DNA of 64,000 nucleotides from Abiotrophia sp. HMSC24B09 (GCF_001815865.1 NZ_KV822210.1:56138-120137), one strand, 5' to 3'. Shown: positions 34,776 through 43,331, numbered from the stretch's first letter. Made by a program: numbers and translations. The notes: generated by a model not told the origin, from the sequence alone.

Positions 34776-35423
34776 ATGAAAATTTTAGTAACAGGTTTCG
34801 ATCCTTTTGGCGGAGAAGCCATTAACCCCGCCTGGGAAGCCGTTAGTCGCTTACCTAAGGAAATTGAGGGTGCTGAGATTGTGACGGTTCAGATTCCAAC
34901 CGTTTTTGGTGATTCGGCTAAAGTCCTCTTTGAAGCAGTTGAGCAGCTCCAACCCCATGCGGTGGTCTGCGTCGGTCAAGCGGGCGGTCGCTTTGGCATT
35001 ACGCCTGAACGGGTAGCCATTAACGTGGATGATGCGCGAATCGCTGATAACAAGGGCCAACAACCTCTAGATACAGTCATTCAAGCTGACGGGGCGCCAG
35101 CCTACTTTACGACCTTGCCGGTTAAGGCCATGGTAGAGGCAGTTAAGGCAGCGGGCTTGCCTGCTAGCCTATCTAACACGGCTGGGACCTTTGTCTGCAA
35201 CCATATTATGTATCAGAATCTCTATTATCTGGCTAAGCATCATCCTAATACTCAAGGGGGCTTCATTCATGTCCCTTATGTGACGGAACAAGTGGTAGAC
35301 AAGCCGGGTCAAGCCTCTATGGCTTTAGCTGATATTGTTAAGGGACTGACGGTCTGCTTAGAGACTCTTGTGGCCTACCAAGGCAAGACGGATGCTCGAC
35401 TTGTGGGCGGCGAAACCCATTAA
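34776..35423 (+). CDS. pcp: Pyroglutamyl-peptidase I
   Basis: A 215-residue cysteine peptidase of family C15 that removes N-terminal pyroglutamate. Catalytic residues are visible: glutamate in [16 protein letters not shown] (about 79), cysteine in [14 protein letters not shown] (about 141) and histidine in [13 protein letters not shown] (about 165). AGGAGATC precedes the ATG. It is the third gene of the DUF969-DUF979-pcp operon. Confidence 0.95.
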   Translation: MKILVTGFDPFGGEAINPAWEAVSRLPKEIEGAEIVTVQIPTVFGDSAKVLFEAVEQLQPHAVVCVGQAGGRFGITPERVAINVDDARIADNKGQQPLDTVIQADGAPAYFTTLPVKAMVEAVKAAGLPASLSNTAGTFVCNHIMYQNLYYLAKHHPNTQGGFIHVPYVTEQVVDKPGQASMALADIVKGLTVCLETLVAYQGKTDARLVGGETH

Positions 35424-35430
35424 TAACAAA

Positions 35431-35467
35431 AAATGAAGCCAACCCAGGGTTAGGCTTCATTTTTTTT
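35431..35467. terminator. Bidirectional terminator overlapping a coding 3' end
   Basis: AAATGAAGCC (35431-35440) pairs with GGCTTCATTT (35453-35462), followed by T on plus and by TTTTTTG-type sequence on minus. The right arm encodes the last codons of the minus-strand glycosyltransferase. Confidence 0.88.
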
Positions 35468-36397
35468 GTCTGAACTTGCTTCTGTTTCCTTAATGATATA
35501 GATTGGACGCCGTTTGGTTTCCATAAAGATTTTACCGATATAGTTACCGATAATCCCTAAAGATAGGAGTTGGATACCTGAGAAGAAGAGGATGATGGAG
35601 ACAATTGAAGGCCAACCAGCCACTCGGTCGCCGAAGAGAAGGGCTCTTACGATAATAACAACTAAGAAAAAGGCTGAAATTAGGCAGGTGATGGTCCCCA
35701 TAATGGAGGCTAAGGTCAAAGGAGCCTCGGAGAAGTTAATAATGCCATCAATGGAGTAACGCAGCAATTGGAAGAAGTTCCAACTAGTTTGGCCAGCTAC
35801 CCGGTCACGGTTCTCGAATTCTAGGTAGATTGTATCAAAGCCCACCCAGCTGAATAAGCCTTTGGAGAAGCGATTGTATTCTGATAATTCCAAGATGGCG
35901 TCCACCATTTGGCGAGTCATTAGGCGATAGTCGCGCGCCCCATCTACGATTTCGGTCTGGCTAATGCGATTGATGATTTTGTAGAAGAGACGGGCGAAAA
36001 AACTACGAATGGGTGGCTCACCCTTGCGGGTAGTCCGTCTAGTCCCGACGCAGTCTACCTCTTTGCTTTGGATAAGTTCAAACATCTGTGGAAGGAGCTC
36101 CGGTGGATCTTGTAGGTCAGCATCCATTAAGGTGATGTAGTCACCACGACAGGCTTTGAGTCCAGCAAAAATGGCGGCTTCTTTACCGAAATTACGAGAA
36201 AAGGAGAGGTATCTCACTCTGTCAGGATGCTTTTGATGTAAGTTACGTAGGACAGTTAGGGTCTCATCCTTTGAGCCGTCGTTAACAAAAATATATTCTG
36301 TTTGGCAGCCAAGGCCTGTGATCACTTCTTCGGTCGCAGCAAAGAAATATGGGATGGCATCTGCTTCATTGTAGCAGGGCACAATAATAGATAACAT
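35450..36397 (-). CDS. GT2 glycosyltransferase, polyprenyl-phosphate type (GtrB/CsbB-like)
   Basis: A 315-residue enzyme. The N-terminal GT-A domain has LSIIVPCYNEADAIPYFF, DGSKDET, MDADLQDPPELLPQM (the metal-binding DxD area) and ARDYRLMTRQM. Two transmembrane segments follow (residues 228-255 and 268-292). Such proteins load a sugar onto undecaprenyl phosphate for later wall-polymer or lipid glycosylation. AGGAGG lies 7 nt before the ATG. It stands alone; no flippase or GtrC partner is adjacent. Confidence 0.9.
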   Translation of the reverse strand: MLSIIVPCYNEADAIPYFFAATEEVITGLGCQTEYIFVNDGSKDETLTVLRNLHQKHPDRVRYLSFSRNFGKEAAIFAGLKACRGDYITLMDADLQDPPELLPQMFELIQSKEVDCVGTRRTTRKGEPPIRSFFARLFYKIINRISQTEIVDGARDYRLMTRQMVDAILELSEYNRFSKGLFSWVGFDTIYLEFENRDRVAGQTSWNFFQLLRYSIDGIINFSEAPLTLASIMGTITCLISAFFLVVIIVRALLFGDRVAGWPSIVSIILFFSGIQLLSLGIIGNYIGKIFMETKRRPIYIIKETEASSDKKNEA

Positions 36398-36646
36398 GCT
36401 GATTCCTCCTATCCTATCTCGTGACTATTATAGCACAGAGACCTTACTATTGCGAGGTTTGTGGCGAAAGCCTGCGCCTGGTCCTTGTATCAAGTGATGA
36501 TAAAAATGCCTGAGGAGAAATTATGTTAGCTCAAATGAAATAGCTTACAAACAGTTCAAAATATGCTAAAATAAAGTTGGCATCCATTCGATGATGGATA
36601 GCGAATAGAATATCGCCCCACTAGGGGTGTTAGGGGAGTCTTACAG

Positions 36647-37570
36647 ATGAAAGAACCAATCCTGGTCATCATGGCAGCCGGAATGGGCAGTCGTTATGGT
36701 GGCCTCAAACAGCTTGATTCAGTCGGACCAAGAGGGGAGGTTATGCTGGATTATTCGCTCTATGATGCGAAAGAAGCAGGCTTTAAGAAGGTTATTTTTA
36801 TCATTAAACCCGACATGGCCGAACGATTTAAGGCCCAAGTTGGCGACCGTGTAGCACAATATATGACAGTAGAATATGCCTATCAGAAATTAGAAGATTT
36901 ACCGGCGGGTTTTGCTGTGCCGACTAGCCGAACCAAGCCTTGGGGGACCGCCCATGCGGTTTGGTGCGCGCGAGACCTGATTGACGCGCCTTTTGCGGTT
37001 ATTAATGCCGATGATTTCTATGGCCGGCATGCCTTCCAATCAGTCTATGATTATTTGGTTAAAATGCAGACCTATCGTAATCCACGTTATAGTATGGTGG
37101 GTTATCCTCTCAAGAAAACTATCTCGGCTAACGGGGCGGTTTCGCGTGGCCTTTGCCAGATTAATGAGTCAGGCTACTTAGTTGAAATCGAAGAGCAGAC
37201 TCAGATTGAAGCCTATCCAGAAGGGATTCACTATACGCAAGACGGCTTAAACTGGGTGGATGTAGATCCAGAAACCATTGTGTCCATGAACCTCTGGGGC
37301 TTCCCCGAAGCTTTCATCCAAGTTATTGAAGGCTATCTACCAGAGTTCTTGGAGAAGGGTCTTCGGACTAAACCTGATAAATGTGAGTACTACCTACCAA
37401 GTGTAGTTCGCAAACAAATTAAGTCTGACCAAGCCAGAGTCAAGATTTTAGAAACCCAATCCCAGTGGTTTGGGGTCACCTATCAAGAAGACAAACCTTT
37501 AGTGGTAGAAGCCATTGAAAGCTTGACTCAGTCAGGTGTGTACCCAAGCCCCTTGTGGCCAGAAGTTTAG
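36647..37570 (+). CDS. Sugar-phosphate nucleotidyltransferase family protein
   Basis: A 307-residue NTP-transferase. The N-terminal loop is MAAGMGSRYGGLKQLDSVGP, the metal aspartates are in FAVINADDFYG near residue 122, and WGTAHAVWCARDLID is also conserved. It probably forms UDP-activated amino sugar from a hexosamine 1-phosphate, given the NahK-like kinase encoded 25 nt downstream. The pair would salvage free N-acetylhexosamines; substrate is inferred. GGGGAG precedes the ATG. The leader (36580-36640) has small hairpins ATCCAT/ATGGAT and CCCC/GGGG. Confidence 0.85.
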   Translation: MKEPILVIMAAGMGSRYGGLKQLDSVGPRGEVMLDYSLYDAKEAGFKKVIFIIKPDMAERFKAQVGDRVAQYMTVEYAYQKLEDLPAGFAVPTSRTKPWGTAHAVWCARDLIDAPFAVINADDFYGRHAFQSVYDYLVKMQTYRNPRYSMVGYPLKKTISANGAVSRGLCQINESGYLVEIEEQTQIEAYPEGIHYTQDGLNWVDVDPETIVSMNLWGFPEAFIQVIEGYLPEFLEKGLRTKPDKCEYYLPSVVRKQIKSDQARVKILETQSQWFGVTYQEDKPLVVEAIESLTQSGVYPSPLWPEV

Positions 37571-37595
37571 GATAGCAGTAAAAGGAGTGAAGCAT

Positions 37596-38723
37596 ATGTC
37601 AACCGTTCTAGCGACCGATTCGCCGGCCTACTTGGCCTATCAAGCTTATGATTTACCAGGGAACTTGCTTGCCCTAGAGCCCTTAGGCAACGGCCTGATT
37701 AATAAAACCTACCGCATCCAACAAGGGAATCATCAAGGCTGGCAAGGGGAGTATGTCCTCCAAGAAATCAACCAGTCTATCTTCCCAGATGTGCCCGGAC
37801 TTATGCAGAATATCTTGGCCGTGACAGATTATATGAAGGGAATTATCAGTCGCCGTGGTGGCGACCCCGAACGGGAAACCTTGACGGTTGTGCTTAATCG
37901 TGAGGGCTTACCATATACGCGCTTGGAAGATGGGACCTATTGGCGCATCTATGAGTTTATTAAGGATAGCTTCAGCATTGAACAAGTCACCAATGAGGAC
38001 GAGTTCTATCGGGCTGGCCAAGCCTTTGGGGCTTTTGCCGCTGATTTAGATGATTTTGATGCTAGCCAGCTGACTGAAGTCATTCCCAAATTCCATGATA
38101 CTCGTCATCGCTATGCTCAGTTTGAAGAGGCCATCGCCCAAGACCGTGCGGGACGTGTGGCAGAGGTTCAGGAATGGATTGATTTTGTACGAGCCCGCAA
38201 ATCTGATTGCTACCTGCTCTATGACTTGCTAGATGCAGGCCAATTACCTCTGCGCGTGACCCACAATGATACCAAGCTCAATAATATTCTCATGGATGCT
38301 AGCACTGGCCAGGCCCTCTGTATCGTAGACTTGGATACCATTATGCCAGGTCTGGTGCTCTTCGATTATGGGGATGCCATTCGCTTTGGGGCCAACCATA
38401 ATATGGAAGACGAGTCGGATTTGAGCAAGGTCCAATTTGATGCCCATTTATTTGAAGTCTATACGCGCGGCTTTTTGAAGGGGATGGGGGATCGCCTAAC
38501 CACCTTAGAAATTGAATTGCTGCCTTGGGGGGCACGGGTCATTACCTTGGAGCAGGGGATTCGATTCCTGACCGACTACCTCAATGGCGATATCTATTAT
38601 GGCACCAGCCGTCCAGGTCAGAATTTGGATCGGACAGCTACCCAGTTGACCTTAGTGGCTCAGATGGAAGCTCAATGGCCAGAGCTTAAAGCCATTGTAG
38701 CGCGCGCGGCTCAAAGTCGCTAA
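37596..38723 (+). CDS. NahK-like sugar 1-kinase (APH/choline-kinase fold)
   Basis: A 375-residue protein kinase-like phosphotransferase. The catalytic loop is LRVTHNDTKLNNILMD near residue 222 with the essential aspartate, and CIVDLDTIMPG is the metal site. The N-terminal lobe has LGNGLINKTYRIQ. This architecture matches N-acetylhexosamine 1-kinase, which phosphorylates C1 directly and feeds the nucleotidyltransferase encoded upstream. ATG 37596 is chosen (AAAGGAG upstream). Confidence 0.82.
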   Translation: MSTVLATDSPAYLAYQAYDLPGNLLALEPLGNGLINKTYRIQQGNHQGWQGEYVLQEINQSIFPDVPGLMQNILAVTDYMKGIISRRGGDPERETLTVVLNREGLPYTRLEDGTYWRIYEFIKDSFSIEQVTNEDEFYRAGQAFGAFAADLDDFDASQLTEVIPKFHDTRHRYAQFEEAIAQDRAGRVAEVQEWIDFVRARKSDCYLLYDLLDAGQLPLRVTHNDTKLNNILMDASTGQALCIVDLDTIMPGLVLFDYGDAIRFGANHNMEDESDLSKVQFDAHLFEVYTRGFLKGMGDRLTTLEIELLPWGARVITLEQGIRFLTDYLNGDIYYGTSRPGQNLDRTATQLTLVAQMEAQWPELKAIVARAAQSR

Positions 38724-38744
38724 TCACTAATAAATGAGACTCGA

Positions 38745-38771
38745 AAATGCCGACTGAGTCGGCATTTTTGC
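38745..38771 (+). terminator. Rho-independent terminator
   Basis: AAATGCCGACT and AGTCGGCATTT pair around a single G at the tip (so the real loop is larger), followed by TTTGC. Confidence 0.88.
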
Positions 38772-38882
38772 TTGGCATTGAATAAGTCAAAAAAGTTTTT
38801 ATGGCTTTAAGTAGATTTTAAGTAAGCATCCTATACTTAAGCTATCAACTAAAACAAAAGAGTTGACGAAAGGATGATTAAG

Positions 38883-40238
38883 ATGTAAAAACTACATAAA
38901 ATTGCCGCACTCACTACTTCTGCTTTTATCTTAGCGCAAGCCAGTCTCATGACGCTGACGCTTAATACCCCACTTGTTCAAGTTCAGGCAGCACCACCTC
39001 AAGCACCTCCAGGTGGAGGCGGAGGATTTGGTGGATCTGGCACCGTTAATCAAGGGACGACTGCTACTGAAATTACCGAGGACGGCACTGTGACCGATAC
39101 TCAGTATAGCTCTACTGGTGATGATGAAAATGCCCTCAGAGTAAGTAATGCTAAAGTGACCTTAACAGGCGTCAAAGTGGATAAGACAGCAGGAGCAAGC
39201 TCTAACACAGAAGACGGTGACTTCTACGGGATGAATGCTGGCTTACTAGCAACAGATGGTGCCACCGTGACCATCAAAGATGCGACCGTTAATACCAGCG
39301 CTCAAAACGGGAATGGGATTTTCTCCTATGGCCAAGGCACGACGGTGAATGTAGCGGATACGACCATTACAACCACGGCTGACAACTCTGGTGGGATTCA
39401 GACGACAGGGGGCGCGACTATGAGTGCGACCAACTTGACCGTCGAGACAGCCGGGAACTCAGCAGCTGCTGTCCGGTCAGACCGGGGTGGTGGCACAGTA
39501 GTGGTTGATGGCGGGACCTATACTTCTAAAGGTTACAACTCACCAGCCATTTACTCAACGGCCAATATTACAGCTAAAAATGGGACCTTCACAGCTCAGA
39601 ACTCTGAAGCCCTCGTAATCGAAGGGCAAAACTCGATTACCTTAGAGAATGCGACAGTTGAAGGCAATATGAGTGATACCAAAGGTAGCAGCTCTGATAC
39701 CAATGTCCACAATGTCATGATTTACCAGTCTATGTCTGGGGATGCTGAAGTCGGTAAAGCTGCCTTCACCATGACGGATGGGAACTTGATTAGCAACAAT
39801 GGCGATTTAATCTATGTCACCAACACGCATGCTGACATTAACTTAAGCAATGTCACCATCAAAAACCTGGATACAGAAGGTCGACTCTTAGCTGTCTTAG
39901 GGAATGATGCTAGCCATGGTTGGGGGACTGCCGGTGCCAATGGCGCTAACGTCACCATGACAACCCAAAATCAAACTTTGGAAGGCGCAATTGAGGTCGA
40001 TACCATCTCTACCTTGAATTGGACCTTAGGCAAAGGCACCAACTTTACCGGCACCATCAAAATCGTCGATAACGCAGATGGGGGTACGGCAGTTGCGGAT
40101 AATGCAGTGGTCACAGTAGAAGAAGGGGCGACTTGGAACTTAACTGGGGATGTCACCTTGACTAGCTTAACCAACAACGGCACGATCAACTTCAATGGCC
40201 ACACCATCACCTTAGCAGACGGGACTGTCCTTAAATAA
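38883..40238 (+). pseudogene. Secreted beta-helix surface protein with a stop at codon 2
   Basis: The natural start ATG (38883) has GAAAGGA upstream and is followed at once by TAA (38886-38888), then in the same frame by a complete signal peptide (KLHKIAALTTSAFILAQ) and a mature protein to 40238. A single base change, AAA to TAA, would explain it. The body (429 residues from the next in-frame ATG, 38949) is glycine/threonine/asparagine-rich, has PPGGGGGFGGSG near its start, and consists of repeated short strands (ATVTIKDATVN, TTVNVADTTIT) typical of a right-handed beta helix. No LPXTG anchor is seen. No other frame damage. Confidence 0.75.
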
Positions 40239-40250
40239 GCACAAAAAGCA

Positions 40251-40280
40251 GCCCTCCCACTTAGGGGAGGGCTCTTGCTG
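40251..40280 (+). terminator. Rho-independent terminator
   Basis: GCCCTCCC pairs with GGGAGGGC, within longer partly paired arms AGCA/TGCT. It lies between the convergent surface-protein and metA genes. Confidence 0.8.
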
Positions 40281-40291
40281 TGTTCGGAGGT

Positions 40292-41221
40292 TTATTTGGC
40301 TGACTGGTCATCAAGCCTGGTTAAATCATAAGGTGTTTGTTGATAAACCAAGTTCAACCAATTATGGAAGAAGAGATAAGCGCTAGATCGCCAACGATGT
40401 TGGGGCGGTAAATCCGCTTGGTCTTGCGGATAGTAGTTCAGAGGTAGGCAAACTTGGGGATTAGAACCGAGGTCTCGTCGATATTCCTGATCTAAGGTTA
40501 AGGCGTCGTATTCCATATGACCCGTGACAAAAATCTGACGATTGTCCTTAGAGGCGGCCAATAGGGTGCCTGTTTCAGGTGCAGTGGCCAGTACATCTAA
40601 CTCTGGGTGCTGGGCCAGTCTCGCTTCGTCAATACCTGTGTGACGTGATTGTGGCGCCAAGAAAGAGTCGTCCATTCCTCGTGTTAGGGGATGGTGACGT
40701 TGGGTCAATTCATGACTAAAAATACCAAAGAGCTTAATAGGTAGGCTATGTTTAGTGATGCCATAGTCGGTATAGAGCCTTGCTTGCGCCCCCCAGCAGA
40801 TATGGAGGCAAGAAAAGACATGGTTTTTAGACCAGTCGAAGATGCTTTGGAGTTCCGACCAGTAGGTGACGTCTTCGAAGTCAAGGTGCTCTACTGGAGC
40901 TCCCGTCACGATTAAGCCGTCATAATAGCGGTCCTGGATTTGATTAAATTGGTAGTAGAATTTCTCCAAGTGCGAGGCATTGGTGTGGCTGGACTTACGG
41001 CTCGACATCTGGAGGAAGTCAACTTCAATTTGCAGAGGTTGGCTACCTAGAAGGCGTAGAAATTGAAGTTCAGTTTCTTCTTTTTTGGGCATGAGGTTGA
41101 GGAGCAAAATTTTAAGCGGGCGAATATCCTGGCGCTGTGCTGTCTGCTCTTCCATGACCTGGATACCTTCATGAAGTAATTCTTGTTTGGCGGGTAGGCC
41201 ATCAGCAATACGAATAGGCAA
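40292..41221 (-). CDS. metA: Homoserine O-acyltransferase, predicted O-acetyltransferase
   Basis: A 309-residue MetA. The catalytic cysteine is Cys142 in CLHICWGAQA, and the histidine/glutamate pair is in FVTGHMEYDALT near residue 232. Residue 111 is glutamate (GAPVEHLDF), which in characterised MetA proteins goes with acetyl-CoA, where glycine goes with succinyl-CoA. It activates homoserine for methionine synthesis. The start is TTG at 41221 with AAGGAGG 7 nt upstream. The partner transsulfuration enzyme at 30308 is under a methionine T-box; metA has only a short leader and no visible T-box or SAM riboswitch. Confidence 0.95.
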   Translation of the reverse strand: MPIRIADGLPAKQELLHEGIQVMEEQTAQRQDIRPLKILLLNLMPKKEETELQFLRLLGSQPLQIEVDFLQMSSRKSSHTNASHLEKFYYQFNQIQDRYYDGLIVTGAPVEHLDFEDVTYWSELQSIFDWSKNHVFSCLHICWGAQARLYTDYGITKHSLPIKLFGIFSHELTQRHHPLTRGMDDSFLAPQSRHTGIDEARLAQHPELDVLATAPETGTLLAASKDNRQIFVTGHMEYDALTLDQEYRRDLGSNPQVCLPLNYYPQDQADLPPQHRWRSSAYLFFHNWLNLVYQQTPYDLTRLDDQSAK

Positions 41222-41273
41222 AGGGCAACCTCCTTACGCGATAACTCCTATCAAGTAAAGGAGCTTTTCTCTT

Positions 41274-41303
41274 ATTGTAAGGGCTAAAGCGGGCAAGGGT
41301 CAA
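41274..41303 (-). promoter_or_regulatory. metA promoter
   Basis: On the minus strand TTGACC (41303-41298), 18-bp spacer, TACAAT (41279-41274). Confidence 0.65.
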
Positions 41304-41309
41304 TCATCT

Positions 41310-41562
41310 GGCTATATTGATTTTATAGGAGTATCTATAGTTTTTAACTATAAATATGTAGGATAAATAAAAAATATAGGGTATAAATAGCTATTTATCT
41401 TATAAAAGGCGAAAGAAAACATATAAAATAGGTGCTATTATTAAGTTGGAAATAAAAAATAAGAATACATTTAGAGAATATTCTAAGAAAGTTCAGCTTA
41501 TTCCGAATATTTAGTGAAACGAATCTCTATTTATTTAGGAAAAGATTATGAAAATCAATGTA
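41310..41562. other. Very AT-rich stretch between metA and the RNA promoter
   Basis: No reading frame of note. It contains short palindromes (TATAGTT TTT AACTATA near 41333, AAATAGCTATTT near 41386, TTAGAGAATATTCTAA near 41470). The A/T tracts could act as an UP element for the promoter at 41563. Confidence 0.35.
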
Positions 41563-41591
41563 TTGACCAAATGTCATTGACGTGATATAAT
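41563..41591 (+). promoter_or_regulatory. Strong promoter of the candidate structured RNA
   Basis: TTGACC (41563-41568), exactly 17-bp spacer, TATAAT (41586-41591). No reading frame with a ribosome site follows within several hundred bases. Confidence 0.8.
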
Positions 41592-41597
41592 TATTTC

Positions 41598-42275
41598 GAA
41601 TTCGAGATAACTAAGTGCTTTAAGCGACTGCTTTTAGAACAGAGGGGAAGTAGTTCTTTTACTATGAGTCATTTCGAATTTAAGATGAGTGTGACAACGG
41701 GTGATATCAATTACTTCAATCACTTGTTTGGTAGAAACCTAAATCTTTAGCTACTTATGGTTCTTTTTCTCGCCCGATGGCGAGATCGGCTAACAGAAAC
41801 TAACTTTGTCAAGCAACTGCGGCGCGTTGTAAATGGTGACAAAATATGTGAGTAGGCGAGAGAGGCGGGACAAGTGATAGCCACTAATTGGTAGTTGCAA
41901 TGAATAGTGAACTCACTATTCGGATGGAGTGGAGACTTTCTCCCGTTGTTCACATTATCTGAGGTTGCCTTTTGAAAAGGCGGAAGATACCTCGCCTTGG
42001 CACCTATCGTAGACCACTAAGATTGAGGGATCTTGGTCAGATAGTCAAGGTACCATAGCTAGCAACAGGCTAGCGCAACCTTTTTAATTATTGGTTACTA
42101 TTGATGATAGATGGCTCAGTTAGTGCTTTTCCCTTTAGGGGAAGGTAAAAGTACAGTTGGGTGGAGCATCTTCAGTCAAATAGGAAGTTTAGGGGCTTAC
42201 CGATTACTTTTCTATTTTGACGCGTCTATCATTATGAGAAAAGCGTGTTGACTTGGGGAAGTCAACACGCTTATT
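41598..42275 (+). ncRNA. Large structured non-coding RNA, class unassigned
   Basis: About 680 nt between a near-consensus promoter and a strong terminator, without any convincing gene on either strand. Complementary pairs visible by eye: TTCGAA 41596/41674; AGAAC/GTTCT 41636/41653; GTAG-CTAAA/TTTAG-CTAC 41731-41754; TCTCGCC/GGCGAGA 41768/41779; TTTGTCA/TGACAAA 41805/41837; ATGTGA/TCACAT 41846/41950; GAATAGTG/CACTATTC 41902/41914; GGAGA/TCTCC 41931/41939; GCCTT/AAGGC 41967/41977; CCTTG/CAAGG 41995/42046 enclosing CTATC/GATAG and GACC/GGTC; GCTAGC/GCTAGC 42058/42069; ATGATAGA/TCTATCAT 42104/42225; GTCAAATAG/CTATTTTGAC 42175/42212. A TTTTT at 42081 may give a shorter form. RNase P, tmRNA, 6S and SRP signatures are absent. 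Confidence 0.6.
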
Positions 42276-42280
42276 CTTTA
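42242..42280. terminator. Strong terminator closing the RNA and hxlR-type gene
   Basis: AAGCGTGTTGACTT pairs perfectly with AAGTCAACACGCTT around GGGG. It is followed by ATTCTTTATT on plus and TTTTCTC on minus, so it can work for both. Confidence 0.9.
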
Positions 42281-42619
42281 TTATTGAGTTTTAAGGAAAT
42301 GGATATACTTGTTTCCCCAGGCCCCCAATTGTTGAAGCACTAAACGAAATTCCATGCCGATAGCGGAAAGTTGATATTCTACCTTAGGTGGAATCTGAGG
42401 ATAGGCCTTGCGAATAATGATGCCATCTTCTTCCAACTGACGTAATTGTTTGGTGAGGGTAGCTTGAGTGATTCCAGATAATTCACGGTGGAGAACATTA
42501 AAGCGTTTAGGACCTTGCTCGAGGGCGTGGAGGATGAGAATACTCCATTTGCCAGAGAGAACTTTTTGGGTAACAACAAAGGGGCAAGTAGGGAGTTTGT
42601 CACTGCTGAAGCGTGCCAT
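42281..42619 (-). CDS. HxlR family transcriptional regulator
   Basis: A 112-residue winged-helix regulator. The HxlR signature is CPFVVTQKVLSGKWSILIL (residues 12-30) with the cysteine that can sense electrophiles or oxidants, then FNVLHRELSGITQATLTKQL and the wing. It ends 5 nt from the terminator shared with the structured RNA. It is divergent from a MarR gene, with 149 bp between the starts, so cross-control is possible. Confidence 0.9.
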   Translation of the reverse strand: MARFSSDKLPTCPFVVTQKVLSGKWSILILHALEQGPKRFNVLHRELSGITQATLTKQLRQLEEDGIIIRKAYPQIPPKVEYQLSAIGMEFRLVLQQLGAWGNKYIHFLKTQ

Positions 42620-42704
42620 ATCTATTAAGTCCTTTACATAATTATTTTTGATACTTAATACAGTGTATAAAGTTATATTTAAAAGGTCAAGTATAAATAT
42701 TTCT

Positions 42705-42734
42705 CTTGTTTAAAAAAACAAGACTTGTTATAAT
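42705..42734 (+). promoter_or_regulatory. marR-type promoter with overlapping inverted repeat
   Basis: TTGTTT (42706-42711), 17-bp spacer, TATAAT (42729-42734). CTTGTTT and AAACAAG (42705-42711, 42716-42722) form an inverted repeat over the -35 and spacer, a plausible MarR operator for autorepression. Confidence 0.6.
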
Positions 42735-42768
42735 GGGACCTTAAGAAAAAATAGGAGGAGGTTGGCCA

Positions 42769-43194
42769 ATGCATCAAGAATTAGCTTTGAAAGTGGTTGT
42801 GGGACTTATGCGGACCAGTGGCCAACTGACACAATTTTTAAAGAATGACGTTAGTAGTTACGGACTTAATTCGACAGAGTTTGGTGTTTTAGAATTGCTC
42901 TGGTCTAAAGGAGAGTACCCTGTACAGCAAATTGCTAAGAAGATTCTGATTTCTTCCTCCTCGACCACCTATGTCATTAATCAGCTAGAAAAAAAGGGGC
43001 TTGTTCAACGGAGAATTGATGCTAAGGATAGAAGGGTAGCTTATATTGGCCTAAGTCCATCAGGTTTTGATTTGATGCGAGAGATTTTTCCTGTTCACGT
43101 AGCCAAACTTGATAAAGTATTTGGTAACTTAAGCGAAGCGGAGTTGCAAGGGCTTAGCACCCTACTCAAGAAGATAAATTTCGATCTACCATAG
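42769..43194 (+). CDS. MarR family transcriptional regulator
   Basis: A 141-residue dimeric winged-helix regulator. LNSTEFGVLELLWSKGEYPV, then QQIAKKILISSSSTTYVINQ and the wing GLVQRRIDAKDRRVAYIGLS are standard MarR features. AGGAGGAGG precedes the ATG. It is monocistronic; a target is not evident. Confidence 0.9.
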   Translation: MHQELALKVVVGLMRTSGQLTQFLKNDVSSYGLNSTEFGVLELLWSKGEYPVQQIAKKILISSSSTTYVINQLEKKGLVQRRIDAKDRRVAYIGLSPSGFDLMREIFPVHVAKLDKVFGNLSEAELQGLSTLLKKINFDLP

Positions 43195-43219
43195 GCGATT
43201 TCCATCCGTTTATAATAAA

Positions 43220-43255
43220 GTAGCGCTGTTCTGCCAGAAGAACAGCGCTACTTTT
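43220..43255 (+). terminator. Rho-independent terminator after marR-type gene
   Basis: GTAGCGCTGTTCT pairs perfectly with AGAACAGCGCTAC, followed by TTTTA. Confidence 0.92.
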
Positions 43256-43331
43256 ATATTTCAAGAAAGGACTGCTTTACTTAGTCATGCCCCACCCAGA
43301 AAGATGGGGCGTGTGAGTGCTACTCATAAGC

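Noticed and set aside
41222..41300. SAM riboswitch or T-box upstream of metA
   Set aside because: The leader is only about 50 nt from the predicted start of transcription; no T-box motif or SAM-riboswitch core is visible.
41747..41953. Minus-strand reading frame of 68 codons inside the structured-RNA region
   Set aside because: No ribosome site, unnatural composition (many Ser/Arg/Thr), and it overlaps several strong stems; it is a chance frame.
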